In this document: positions 55,850 through 64,000 of the stretch, piece by piece | Numbering within the stretch: position 1 is the stretch's first letter | Layout of the letters: every line of letters starts with the position of its first letter | Assembly (NCBI GenBank): GCA_019359675.1 | Contig: JAHHGX010000003.1 | Span: 24,381-88,380, forward strand | Source: Calothrix sp. FI2-JRJ7 | GTDB taxonomy: Bacteria > Cyanobacteriota > Cyanobacteriia > Cyanobacteriales > Nostocaceae | DNA length: 64,000 nt | Direction: 5' to 3' | Translations under genes and position numbers: made by a program | The notes under the pieces: generated by a model | The model's database searches: none | What the model saw: the letters and a program-made list of their open reading frames with translations, nothing else | Told to the model about the DNA's origin: nothing

Positions 55850-57938
55850 TAGGTAATGTGAACCAATAAGTTAATCCTTGCTTGCGATTAGAATTTACAC
55901 CAATATCACCACCGTGTGCTTTAATAATTTGCCGACACATATACAATTTCAAACACAGACTCGTTGATAAACGGTTTTGTGGGTCACGCACGTGTAAATC
56001 AAAGAAGCTATCGCACTCCGATTTGTTCATTCCTACACCCGAGTCTTGAATTATGCATCGGATTTTGTCTCCATCCATCTTAGCTTTTATACTAAAATTT
56101 AGTCCGGGTGGATTATTTTGGCAGCTATAAGTTAATAAAGATACAAGCACTTTACGTAATAATTCTTGGTCAGCTTTAACTATAATAGGATTTTTACGGT
56201 CTAAGTTTTTTAAGTGTGTACTTAATTGTGCTTGATAACGAGTCAGTAATGACGTTGAGTCTTGAAGTATTGCTTCAATCAATGTAGTAAAATTTACTAT
56301 CTCTTGATGCATTATCATATCTTTTGCGTCACTAGAATTGATTTCCAATAAAGAATTAATCATTCCTAGCTGTCGTTCATTACCTTGAATCATGCGTTCA
56401 ATTATAGAACTAGGAATTTCTCTATCTGCTTTGAGCAAGTTATTAAGTACCATCAAATTACCCATCACAGAAGTACGTAAATCATGAGACACTGTATCTA
56501 ATACAACATCTTTGATACGACTTAGCTCTTGAATTTCCTGCACTTTTTGCTGTAATTGAACAGTTCTTTCCTCAACTTGCCCTTCTAGGTTAAAGTTAAG
56601 CTGTGCAAGTTGTTGATAAAGTTTTGCTTGTTGAATCGCAATAGCTAACTGTTCAGATATTTGTTGAAGTAAATCGATTTCTACTGGTTGCCAATAACGA
56701 GGACTCGAACATTGATTTGCAATTAATACCCCAAATAATTCATCACCCAGAATAACTGGCACAGCTAATGTTGCCTGCGTATGAAATGTTTGATATAATG
56801 CTTTCAAACTTGGAGATGCTTCAATTTTTGTAATATCCTCAACAACGCGAACGTTATTTATTAATAATGAAGTTTTTAGCTCGTTAAATAAACACTCGTC
56901 AGGATTATTGTCTTTCCAGTCTAATACCGCTGGATAGCATGGATTTACTGACTCAGCCAAAACTTTACATTGTGCGTTGTTTTCATTTTTATTTTCATGC
57001 AACGCAATAAACACTCGGTCAGCTTGAAGAAATTTCCTCACCTCGGTGACAGTTGTTTGTAAAATTTCATCAAGATGAAGCGACTTGCGAATTCTTCCCA
57101 AGGTTTCTGCTAGTAACCGATTACGCGATACACTCATATGTAATTGCGCTTCTGCTTGCTTACGTTCGGTTATATCCCTGACAATTGCTAAAATTTCTTC
57201 GTGTCCACTAACTACTACACGTGCTTCATAATCACGTAAACCTATCGGTGTAACTAATTTGTACTCACAAGTTTGTACGCTTCTTGATGCTAAAGCTTTA
57301 TGAATTGCAGCATAACTACTGTTGGCAACATCTTGTGGTAATAAATCCCATAAGTTTTTACCAATAATTTGCTCACGGGGAATGGTAATATTTGCCCCTT
57401 CTCCTTTAAAGTCTATATACTCACCATTGGCATTTATTCTAAAAATCAAATCAGGGATAGCATTTAAAATCGCTTTATATCGTGCTTCACTGACACGCAA
57501 ATTTTCCTCCGCTAATTTGCGAATTGTAATATCCATAACCAAACCTTCCCAATAAATATCCCCGTTTGCTTGTTTACTTGGGTGAGAAGTGACTTGTATC
57601 CACTTATTTTTGTTGCTTGCGGTGACAATTCGACCTTCCCAATGCAAAGGTGACAGAGTATTGCTTGATACTAAAAAGGATTCTGTAAAAGTCTGAACAT
57701 CCTCTGGATAAATGAGATTAGGCAAAACCAAAAAGTTTGCTTGTACAGTTTCTGGTTTTAATTCAAATAGTTCTTCACAACCCAAACTGATATACGTTAC
57801 TACATTCGAGTTATCAGGACGTTGAATACACGTGAAAATTACCCCAGGCAAACTAGCTGTAATTTTCTCTAGTAATGATAATCCATTAATGCGAGGGTAC
57901 ATTTGCACTTTTGCAGTTTCATTCACTCTGTGAACCAT
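55833..57938 (-). CDS. PAS/GAF sensor histidine kinase with degenerate ATP-binding lid
   Basis: The 701-aa soluble protein has two PAS regions (about 20-150 and 155-275; YKAILNAIPDLIFRINANGE) and a CBCR-like GAF domain at about 290-460 (QADRVFIALHENKNENNAQC, CSSPRYWQPVEIDLLQQISE). The GAF's bilin-binding Cys-His pair is replaced by Ser-Leu. A coiled coil and a kinase core with H-box TVSHDLRTS follow. The ATP domain keeps G1 DSGVGMN, but the N-box asparagine is Ser (LLTYSCQNNPPG) and the G2 lid reads STSLCLKLYMC instead of a glycine-rich loop. It may have lost kinase activity and act as a partner of the downstream kinase. Confidence 0.9.
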   Translation of the reverse strand: MVHRVNETAKVQMYPRINGLSLLEKITASLPGVIFTCIQRPDNSNVVTYISLGCEELFELKPETVQANFLVLPNLIYPEDVQTFTESFLVSSNTLSPLHWEGRIVTASNKNKWIQVTSHPSKQANGDIYWEGLVMDITIRKLAEENLRVSEARYKAILNAIPDLIFRINANGEYIDFKGEGANITIPREQIIGKNLWDLLPQDVANSSYAAIHKALASRSVQTCEYKLVTPIGLRDYEARVVVSGHEEILAIVRDITERKQAEAQLHMSVSRNRLLAETLGRIRKSLHLDEILQTTVTEVRKFLQADRVFIALHENKNENNAQCKVLAESVNPCYPAVLDWKDNNPDECLFNELKTSLLINNVRVVEDITKIEASPSLKALYQTFHTQATLAVPVILGDELFGVLIANQCSSPRYWQPVEIDLLQQISEQLAIAIQQAKLYQQLAQLNFNLEGQVEERTVQLQQKVQEIQELSRIKDVVLDTVSHDLRTSVMGNLMVLNNLLKADREIPSSIIERMIQGNERQLGMINSLLEINSSDAKDMIMHQEIVNFTTLIEAILQDSTSLLTRYQAQLSTHLKNLDRKNPIIVKADQELLRKVLVSLLTYSCQNNPPGLNFSIKAKMDGDKIRCIIQDSGVGMNKSECDSFFDLHVRDPQNRLSTSLCLKLYMCRQIIKAHGGDIGVNSNRKQGLTYWFTLPIEHNG

Positions 57939-58191
57939 TACTATATAAAGAGGTTAGGACTAAGAACTAGGGAAACGAATCGAAAGGCGCCTGAGTACAG
58001 GTTTATTATAAAAGAACCCTATTATGAATATCCCTTATTTATCTGCTCATAACACAAATCATTAATCTCTTTTCACATTTACTCATCCCTAGTGTCCTTA
58101 GCTCTCACCCCTATTACTTAGATTAAATTCTAACCAGGGCAAATGTATTCACCCAAATGGATGAACCACTAGTAGGAACTAAGAAAAATTG

Positions 58192-58770
58192 TCAAATGCT
58201 TGGAAACACACTATTTAAATTTAGTGACAAATTACCAAAACCAGGGAGTAAAACTGTTTCAGTCGTTAACGAAATTTGTTTATTGCGGTAATTATACTTA
58301 CCCTGAGTATCGCAATATGATTGACTATAACGTTCAAGTTCGTATGTTACTAAATTAAAAATCCAATAATTCTGTATTTGGTTTTCTGCGTATAAAGATA
58401 GCTTTTCGGTTTGGTCGTATTTTAAAGTTGAGTTGGAAACCTCGATTAATAGAAAAATATCCTCTGGTTGAGGATGGTTTACTAAATAGTCATCGGGTTG
58501 TCCTCTGACAATTGTTGCATCTGGTTCTGGTTCGCTATTGGGATAAAGCGTTACTGGTTCTTCGCACCGTACAACTGCTGTCTCACGGAGTAGTTTTTCT
58601 AACTCTCGAATTAATTTTGTATTATAAACAGAATGAGGAGTTCCTTTAGCTGCCATTTGTATAAGTTCTCCCCGTATCAACTCTACCCTGTCTCCTTCTA
58701 CCAGAAAACCAAGCTGTGTTAAACGATGATACTCTTCTATGGTAAAGCGCTTTGTTTGAAGCTGTGTCAT
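58192..58770 (-). CDS. Uma2-family putative endonuclease, copy 2
   Basis: The ATG at 58770 gives a 192-aa protein; the upstream TTG start is less likely. It carries the Uma2 features RFTIEEYHRLTQLGFLVEGD, VELIRGELIQMAAKGTPHSV, EPDATIVRGQPDDYL, IFLLIEVSNSTLKYDQTEKL and SLYAENQIQNYWIFNL. The PD-(D/E)xK acidic residues appear kept (EPDA and IEVS...K). It is a single gene between the kinase pair and the ABC-F gene. Confidence 0.87.
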   Translation of the reverse strand: MTQLQTKRFTIEEYHRLTQLGFLVEGDRVELIRGELIQMAAKGTPHSVYNTKLIRELEKLLRETAVVRCEEPVTLYPNSEPEPDATIVRGQPDDYLVNHPQPEDIFLLIEVSNSTLKYDQTEKLSLYAENQIQNYWIFNLVTYELERYSQSYCDTQGKYNYRNKQISLTTETVLLPGFGNLSLNLNSVFPSI

Positions 58771-58950
58771 AGTGACTTGGAAGAAGACAGTACTTTTATT
58801 TTCGCAGACTGTTTGCAAAATTGGTAAGTTGTAGCATAGGCATTCGATGCCCGTGCAGTGGTATAGTTTTTTACCACAGACATTTGATAAGCTTGTTTAT
58901 TTGAATTACTGGGGCTGTTTTTACTGGTGGTTATGATTTTTATGTTATTT

Positions 58951-58987
58951 TTTTACTGGGGTTTGTTTATTATATCCCCCAGTAAAA
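58951..58987. repeat. 11-bp inverted repeat upstream of the Uma2 gene
   Basis: TTTTACTGGGG and CCCCAGTAAAA are perfect arms separated by 15 bp. It lies in a 300-bp gap between the Uma2 start and the ABC-F 3' end and has no T-run, so it may be a palindromic repeat or a weak terminator. Confidence 0.55.
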
Positions 58988-59036
58988 CATGATTTTAACT
59001 TTAGGTTCAGGCGCCGCATGAGATTTTCTGCGCGAA

Positions 59037-59066
59037 TGTTGGGTTCCGTTCCTCCACCCAACCTAC
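59037..59066. repeat. GTAGGTTGGG repeat, solitary half-unit
   Basis: TGTTGGGTTCCGTTCC followed by TCCACCCAACCTAC is a single half of the family. It ends 4 bp before the ABC-F stop codon. Confidence 0.8.
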
Positions 59067-59070
59067 AAGT

Positions 59071-60999
59071 TTATGATTCGATTTCTGCTAGCTCCATCCA
59101 GCGTTCTGTTGCTTTGTCAATTGCGCGTTTGATTTCTTCTACTTGGTCGTATAATTTTTGTACCTGGGTGTAGTTTCCTGCTGGTACATTACCCATTGCT
59201 TCTTCGGTTTCGGCTTTTTGAGTTTCTAATTTTGCTATTTTTCCTTCGAGTTCGTCAAATTCTCGTTTTTCCCATGTTGATAGTCTACGCTTTTTGGCTG
59301 TTTCTGATGGCGCCGATGGTTTTACTTCTTTTGTTTCTACTGAAGTAGTTTTGGTTTTTTCTTTGACTTCTGATGTTTGTTGTGCTTCCTCTTGTGCTTT
59401 ATAGTCGAGGTATACAGAGTAGTTACCTGGGTATTGACGAATATTTCCACCTTCTTCTAAGGCAAAAATTGTATCGACGGTGCGGTCTAGAAAATAACGG
59501 TCGTGGGATACTACGATTACACTGCCTGTAAAGTCTTCTAGGTATTCTTCTAGTATTGCTAGTGTTTGTACGTCTAAATCGTTTGTCGGTTCGTCTAGTA
59601 TTAATACGTTTGGTGCGCTAATTAATATACGTAGCAAAAATAGGCGCCGTTTTTCTCCTCCTGATAGTTTACTTATTGGTGCATATTGTTGATTTCCTGG
59701 GAATAAGAATCGTTCTAACATTTGGGAAGCACTAATTTGAGTCCCATCAGATATTTTGATGAACTCTCCTTCTTCTTTAATGTAATCAATTACACGTTGC
59801 GAATCGTTGAGTGCTGCTAGTAAGTCATCGGAATGTTGGTCGAAATATCCTATATGTATTGTGGTGCCAACATCTACTTTACCTGAATCAGGTTGTACCT
59901 TACCTGTGATAATATTCATTAAAGTGGATTTGCCGGTGCCGTTTCCACCAATAATACCAATACGGTCTTCTGGACTGAATTCGTAGGTAAAGTCTTTGAT
60001 TAGTGTTCGCTCGTTATATCCTTTAGAAACATGCTCTAACTCAATAACTTTTTTACCGATGCGTCTACTAACGGTAGAAATTTCAACTTTGCCAATTCCT
60101 TGCTTAAATTCGGTTTCGCGCATTGCTTCGACACGTTGAATACGCGCTTTTTGTTTCGTACTACGAGCTTTGGGTCCACGCTTTAACCATTCTAACTCGC
60201 GTCGTAATACACCCTGAAATTTACGTTGTGTACTTGCAGAAGATTCTTCAGCAGCAGCTTTTTTTTCTAGGTAATACGAATAATTACCTGAATAAGTATA
60301 AATATCACCTCGGTCTATTTCAATAATTCGATTTGTGACTTTATCTAGAAAATACCTATCGTGAGTAATTAATAATAAGGCACCACGATATCTATTTAAA
60401 TAACTTTGTAACCATTCTACCGAAAGTGCATCTAAATGGTTAGTAGGCTCGTCCATTAACAGTAAATCTGGTTCAGCTAGTAAAGCTGTTGCTAAAGCTA
60501 TTCGCTTACGATAACCTCCAGATAATGTACCGACTTTGACATTAAAGTCAGTAATACCTAATTTAGTCAGAATAATTTTAGCATTTGTCTCTAATTCCCA
60601 AGCGCCTGTTGTGTCCATTCGCTGCATAACGCTAGATAAACGTGACATCAATTGACTATCTTCTGGATAATGCGCTAACTTCTCTGAGATTTCTTCATAT
60701 TCACGTACTAAGGTCATTTGCTCACCACTGTCAGCAAAAACCTGCTCAATAACAGTACGACTTTCATCAACATCGGGTTGCTGCGGTAAGTATATAACTT
60801 TGGCACCGGAGTTCGTTATGATTTGTCCAGCATCGATTGGCTCGATACCAGCTATCATTTTTAATAACGTTGATTTTCCCGAACCATTTGTACCAATCAA
60901 ACCAACTTTATCGTTAGCATCAACGCTAAAACTAGCTTCTTTTAAGATTTCTTTAATGCCAAAATCTTTTTTGACCGACTGTAATGTAACAAGACTCAT
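59071..60999 (-). CDS. ABC-F family ATPase (Uup/EttA-like)
   Basis: The ATG at 60999 gives about 642 aa. Two ABC domains lie in one chain without membrane helices: first GTNGSGKST, LSGGYRKR and LMDEPTNHLD; second GGNGTGKST, LSGGEKRR and ILDEPTNDLD. A linker with GPKARSTKQKARIQRV lies between them, and a C-terminal coiled coil (EFDELEGKIAKLETQKAETE) resembles Uup. Such proteins act on ribosomes or DNA-recombination intermediates. The exact subfamily is not resolved, but the coiled-coil tail favours Uup-like. Confidence 0.93.
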   Translation of the reverse strand: MSLVTLQSVKKDFGIKEILKEASFSVDANDKVGLIGTNGSGKSTLLKMIAGIEPIDAGQIITNSGAKVIYLPQQPDVDESRTVIEQVFADSGEQMTLVREYEEISEKLAHYPEDSQLMSRLSSVMQRMDTTGAWELETNAKIILTKLGITDFNVKVGTLSGGYRKRIALATALLAEPDLLLMDEPTNHLDALSVEWLQSYLNRYRGALLLITHDRYFLDKVTNRIIEIDRGDIYTYSGNYSYYLEKKAAAEESSASTQRKFQGVLRRELEWLKRGPKARSTKQKARIQRVEAMRETEFKQGIGKVEISTVSRRIGKKVIELEHVSKGYNERTLIKDFTYEFSPEDRIGIIGGNGTGKSTLMNIITGKVQPDSGKVDVGTTIHIGYFDQHSDDLLAALNDSQRVIDYIKEEGEFIKISDGTQISASQMLERFLFPGNQQYAPISKLSGGEKRRLFLLRILISAPNVLILDEPTNDLDVQTLAILEEYLEDFTGSVIVVSHDRYFLDRTVDTIFALEEGGNIRQYPGNYSVYLDYKAQEEAQQTSEVKEKTKTTSVETKEVKPSAPSETAKKRRLSTWEKREFDELEGKIAKLETQKAETEEAMGNVPAGNYTQVQKLYDQVEEIKRAIDKATERWMELAEIES

Positions 61000-61088
61000 A
61001 ACTGATAAATATTGGGCAATTGGCAAATTTTTAGATGTTGGGCGGGCAATCTTAAGCCCGCTCTACAAGAGGCTCCACAAGATTAAAA

Positions 61089-61505
61089 TTAATCAAATAG
61101 GTCTAAGGGTAAGTGACCATACATTTCATTAATTCCACTTTGGGTGTAGGACTGGCACGACACTAAAACGCCACGATGGTGTCCTGAATATGAATCAAGG
61201 TAGCACAAACCATTTTTGCCGTTTAATTTGATGTAAACAGGTCCCTCAATAATAGGCAAATTACTAGGTGGCTCATAGCCGAATGCCAAGGAGTAACCTT
61301 TCATCGCCGCCAAACCTTCTTCGGCTGTATCGGCACAAATACCTAAGATTTGATAATCTGAAAGTTTAGCAAAAGCTAGTATTGCTTTACGGACTAAAGC
61401 TTTTTCAGAACTCTTAACTATCGGAGCAATATCGACGCAATTGAATTTGTTTAGGATTTTTTTTGCGTCTTGAAGTGTGAGATTGGTTTGGTTTTGACTT
61501 GTCAT
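61089..61505 (-). CDS. DUF1824 protein
   Basis: The ATG at 61505 (MTSQNQTNLTLQDAKKILNK) gives 138 aa. The protein fits the cyanobacterial/plant DUF1824 family (KALVRKAILAFAKLSDYQIL, EEGLAAMKGYSLAFGYEP, GPVYIKLNGKNGLCYLDSYS, GHHRGVLVSCQS). Its function is unknown, although a soluble alpha/beta fold is likely. An upstream start at 61547 would add 14 residues. It is separated by about 90 bp from the ABC-F gene on the same strand. Confidence 0.85.
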   Translation of the reverse strand: MTSQNQTNLTLQDAKKILNKFNCVDIAPIVKSSEKALVRKAILAFAKLSDYQILGICADTAEEGLAAMKGYSLAFGYEPPSNLPIIEGPVYIKLNGKNGLCYLDSYSGHHRGVLVSCQSYTQSGINEMYGHLPLDLFD

Positions 61506-61581
61506 ATACCTGCTAATTCTTGCTAGTTGTGTGCTGTGTTGGTTCAATAGCGCGCGTTGGTCTTCGTGTTTTATTTCAACT

Positions 61582-62427
61582 TTAAGGTGATTGGATATTA
61601 CCTACGTTAAATAGAAATGGCACACTGCTAGTCTTATCGTTCCCCATAACAAGAACTTTTGGCATTTGGGCGCCACCAGTCTTCCATGCTTCAATTGCCT
61701 CCTTTTGTAACACTAACTGTCCTCCTTGAGCTTTTAATGTTTCAGCTAAAAGTCTTTGAGCTTCGGCTTTACCTTTGGCACGATTAATTTCTGCTTGAGC
61801 TTCTTGTTCTGCTTCTCTAGCTATATAGACTGCTCGTTGTGCCCGCTGTTCGGCAATTTGCTTCTCTTCTACGGCTCTTGCGAATTCAGGAGAGAATGTT
61901 AAGTCTACGACGCTGGTGTCTAAGACAATTATTCCATATTTATCTAACCGTTGGCTTAATGCTAAATCAAAGTCATCCTTAAGTTCAGTTCGCCGGGTGA
62001 TAGCTTCTTCTACTGTCCTGCGTGCTGCTGCTATTTTAAATGATTCCTGAGTCTGTGGCGCAATAATCTTTGCTACTATGTTTTCTAGAGTACCCTGCGT
62101 TCTACGTATTTGTACTACTTCTGAGGAATCTATTTGAAAATTAATCGCAAATCTCGCGGACAGCGTTTGCAAATCCTTCGTTGAACTTTCGGCAGGCACT
62201 TCAAATTTTTGCACGGTTAAATCATATACATCTATCACTGAAATAAAAGGTGGTTTAACGTGAATTCCCTCCAGTAATGCTCCATCTCTAGCTTTACCTA
62301 ATATACTAATCACCCCTGCTTGTCCAGGATTTATTATGATAAAGGAATTTAAACTTAATAGTACAATTATACCAAATATTATACCTAGTGCAGCGATTTG
62401 CCAACTGCTAGATTGCGTATTTTTCAA
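61582..62427 (-). CDS. Prohibitin-family SPFH protein, TTG start
   Basis: The 281-aa protein has an N-terminal membrane helix (IAALGIIFGIIVLLSLNSF), an SPFH domain (INPGQAGVISILGKARDGAL, TVQKFEVPAESSTKDLQTLS) and an Ala/Glu/Arg-rich coiled coil (AREAEQEAQAEINRAKGKAE, AQRLLAETLKAQGG). The start is a TTG at 62427, decided by a strong GGAGGAG site just upstream. It resembles the protein at 34487-35281 and is part of the prohibitin group thought to form membrane rings that interact with proteases such as FtsH. Confidence 0.9.
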   Translation of the reverse strand: MKNTQSSSWQIAALGIIFGIIVLLSLNSFIIINPGQAGVISILGKARDGALLEGIHVKPPFISVIDVYDLTVQKFEVPAESSTKDLQTLSARFAINFQIDSSEVVQIRRTQGTLENIVAKIIAPQTQESFKIAAARRTVEEAITRRTELKDDFDLALSQRLDKYGIIVLDTSVVDLTFSPEFARAVEEKQIAEQRAQRAVYIAREAEQEAQAEINRAKGKAEAQRLLAETLKAQGGQLVLQKEAIEAWKTGGAQMPKVLVMGNDKTSSVPFLFNVGNIQSP

Positions 62428-62430
62428 TTC

Positions 62431-62437
62431 TCCTCCT
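62431..62437 (-). promoter_or_regulatory. Strong ribosome binding site for a TTG start (prohibitin)
   Basis: On the minus strand AAAAGGAGGAGAATTG places GGAGGAG 3-5 nt before TTG. No ATG alternative exists at the N-terminus, so TTG is used. Confidence 0.65.
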
Positions 62438-62543
62438 TTTATTTACGTTATCTATATTCGTTTGCGCTCAATTAAAACAAAGGTACTAAAATAAAATTCA
62501 CACTTCAAAAAATAGCTGTGGTTACGCTATCAAAAAATTTTAG

Positions 62544-62855
62544 GGTATTCATTATCGCAAACAAATCTGGCAAGCAGCCATTTGTTCGATTTTAAACAAA
62601 GTTTTCGATTTGGCGCCACCTGTGCTAATTGGTACGGCAGTTGATGTGGTGGTCAAAAAGCAGGATTCAGTCATCGCGCGTCTGGGAATTACCGATATAT
62701 TCGGACAGTCACTTATTCTAGCGTTTTTTACGGTGATTGTCTGGGTATTAGAGTCGGTGTTTGAGTACGCATACAAACGACTGTGGCGAAATTTATCACG
62801 CAGAACTATGGTGTGTCAAAAGTGGTTTAAAATAATGGGCGGCGCCAATCTTTAA
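62544..62855 (+). pseudogene. Remnant of an ABC exporter membrane domain
   Basis: The frame [65 protein letters not shown] matches the N-terminal part of cyanobacterial MsbA-like fused ABC exporters. The sequence leaves homology after RNLS and ends at a TAA after [12 protein letters not shown] lies just before the match at 62541-62543. No ATPase domain follows, so this is a decayed fragment of roughly 100 codons. A small product from an internal start is possible but unlikely to function. Confidence 0.8.
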
Positions 62856-62889
62856 AAGTTACCAGGTCTAAACAGTCAGGAGCTAAATT

Positions 62890-63315
62890 ATGTTTACTAC
62901 GTCATCTCAACCTTCATCCCCAGAAAACGAATGGCGCCATCGGTTAGACAAATTCGTCAAAGACCATAAAATAGAGTTAGCGGCTTTATCGTGGGCACTA
63001 TGGTTAGAAAACGGTAACAGTCAGGGAACCATAGGTATAGATTTACAGCCAACACCACACTTTGTATACTGTCCACCGACAGCAGTTGAAAGCTTAAACG
63101 ACAGAGTAGAGAATCGTCTTCAGGAAATTATAGGACTTATCAAACACCATAAACCTGAAGTGGAAGTTCTGATGATAGGTATTGGTAAAGACCAAGTTAA
63201 ACTTATTTACTTTGAACCAGAAACGGCGCCACCTCAAAGTTATGAGCAACTAGGCAAAGATGTTGATACACTTATAGAAGAGTTAGAAACAAAACTCGGT
63301 GCCTGTTTGTCTTGA
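62890..63315 (+). CDS. Conserved cyanobacterial protein, possibly CcmS-like
   Basis: The 141-aa soluble protein (EWRHRLDKFVKDHKIELAAL, TIGIDLQPTPHFVYCPPTAV, LQEIIGLIKHHKPEVEVLMI, SYEQLGKDVDTLIEELETKL) looks like a conserved cyanobacterial alpha/beta protein with helical ends. From memory its layout resembles the family annotated as the beta-carboxysome assembly chaperone CcmS. I cannot verify this, and no carboxysome genes are nearby. Treat the name as tentative. It starts 34 bp after the ABC-exporter remnant. Confidence 0.75.
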   Translation: MFTTSSQPSSPENEWRHRLDKFVKDHKIELAALSWALWLENGNSQGTIGIDLQPTPHFVYCPPTAVESLNDRVENRLQEIIGLIKHHKPEVEVLMIGIGKDQVKLIYFEPETAPPQSYEQLGKDVDTLIEELETKLGACLS

Positions 63316-63320
63316 TGTTA

Positions 63321-63349
63321 CATAAAGACGTTACATGTAACGTCTCTAC
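63321..63349. repeat. GTAGAGACG palindromic repeat, left end mutated
   Basis: AGACGTTACATGTAACGTCT is a perfect 20-bp palindrome extended by CTAC on the right only. It shares its centre with the 43394 copy and lies between convergent genes, touching the 3' end of the 63346 gene. Confidence 0.8.
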
Positions 63350-63900
63350 CTTCCACGTAACCAGTCTTTAATTTCCTGCGCTATCCATAAACATTCTTGG
63401 GCACTTAGTCCAATACCAAACGAAAATCGTTTATATTCGGTTTGAATAGTAATCATTTCCTTTTCTTGATGACTTTCAAGCTGAAGGTTATCTTCTTTGC
63501 CTAAACGAATAATACTTTGAAATACGTCTCTAATATCTCTAATCTTACCACTTTTTATACTGCGACGAAACGTAAATATCCATAATTCTATACTAAAATT
63601 ATCTTCATTGAAACATATTTTGTGATTACCAAAGTCTGAAATTATGAACTGGTCTATGACCGCTAGCCAAATTAAAAGGAGGGGAACAGTAATTCCAAGT
63701 GCTGGTAAAATTCCTGCCATTAGTCCTATTCCTGATATTGGAAAAAAGCTTAGTCCAAATGCTGCTACTATTAAATACTTGACTGTTAAAGCGATGACTC
63801 TAATATTATCTATTCGCTTTCTTGGGAGAACTATGTTTAATTTATTAAAAGTTTTTTTGATTTTGACTAAACTATAATTAGGGTTTGCTGAAAAAGTCAT
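63346..63900 (-). CDS. Two-helix membrane protein of unknown function
   Basis: The ATG at 63900 gives 184 aa. A pair of hydrophobic segments (IRVIALTVKYLIVAAFGLSF and ILPALGITVPLLLIWLAVID) sits in the N-terminal half. It is followed by a PH-like soluble part (KICFNEDNFSIELWIFTFRR, EMITIQTEYKRFSFGIGLSA, QECLWIAQEIKDWLRGR). The helical hairpin followed by a beta domain resembles small cyanobacterial membrane-anchored proteins of unknown role. Its stop overlaps the palindromic repeat. The function is not recognised. Confidence 0.7.
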   Translation of the reverse strand: MTFSANPNYSLVKIKKTFNKLNIVLPRKRIDNIRVIALTVKYLIVAAFGLSFFPISGIGLMAGILPALGITVPLLLIWLAVIDQFIISDFGNHKICFNEDNFSIELWIFTFRRSIKSGKIRDIRDVFQSIIRLGKEDNLQLESHQEKEMITIQTEYKRFSFGIGLSAQECLWIAQEIKDWLRGR

Positions 63901-64000
63901 GAAAAGCAATCTCAAGTGTTGGGCAGTTATTTAAGCAGAATTAACTATAAGTTTATATTGTTTATAGATATTAAGATGATAAATTTTAATTATATTAATT

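Noticed and set aside
62610..62855. Independent 81-aa gene
   Set aside because: The match to an exporter membrane domain extends upstream of its start and breaks off downstream, showing it is a fragment.

Overview
The window is chromosomal DNA of a cyanobacterium, most likely a filamentous, heterocyst-forming type (Nostocales: Calothrix/Rivularia/Scytonema-like); the genus is inference. Support comes from the split beta-epsilon ATP synthase pair, PSRP-3/Ycf65, DUF1824, the TIGR01548 HAD protein, Uma2 proteins, a WD40 kinase-like protein, CBCR-like GAF signalling and many short palindromic intergenic repeats. GGCGCC occurs about 95 times by eye, while the usual cyanobacterial palindrome HIP1 (GCGATCGC) was not seen.

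Region 1-20.5 kb (all minus strand) is a type I secretion locus. It holds a parvulin-type isomerase, an ABC exporter with a cNMP-binding-like domain and a degenerate C39 domain, and an HlyD adaptor. Two huge exported proteins follow: a 1,899-aa protein with nidogen-like, cadherin-like and DUF4114 domains, and a DUF4347 adhesin-like protein of more than 2,960 residues that runs off the left edge.

Region 20.6-33.7 kb is housekeeping and signalling: SirB1, atpD-atpC, and a SpoIIE phosphatase with STAS and RsbW-like partners, where one decayed extra copy of each partner remains. It continues with a large flotillin-like SPFH protein, a WD40 protein with a degenerate kinase domain, PSRP-3 and a HAD phosphatase.

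Region 33.7-49.4 kb is a sulfur and soft-metal island. It contains two DUF326 copper-binding four-helix proteins, a prohibitin-like protein, TauE/SafE with DUF1634, a CadD-type exporter, a LysR regulator, a second TauE/SafE, cysteine synthase, the sulfate importer sbpA-cysT-cysW with NIL-domain proteins (one broken), a CysR-like Crp regulator and a CymR-like Rrf2 regulator. No cysA ATPase gene is present. A shared TACGGTAAG box lies before three of these genes.

Region 49.4-64 kb is mixed: a glycogen-debranching-type glucosidase, a DUF6888/DUF6887 gene pair bracketed by identical 28-bp repeats, msrB, two Uma2 proteins, two overlapping sensor histidine kinases (the second with a degenerate ATP lid), an ABC-F ATPase, DUF1824, a third SPFH protein, an ABC-exporter remnant and two poorly known proteins.

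No tRNA, rRNA, CRISPR array or intact transposase was recognised. Decay is visible as in-frame TAA codons in three duplicated genes. Mobile palindromes occupy many intergenic gaps and supply stop codons or C-terminal codons to neighbouring genes.
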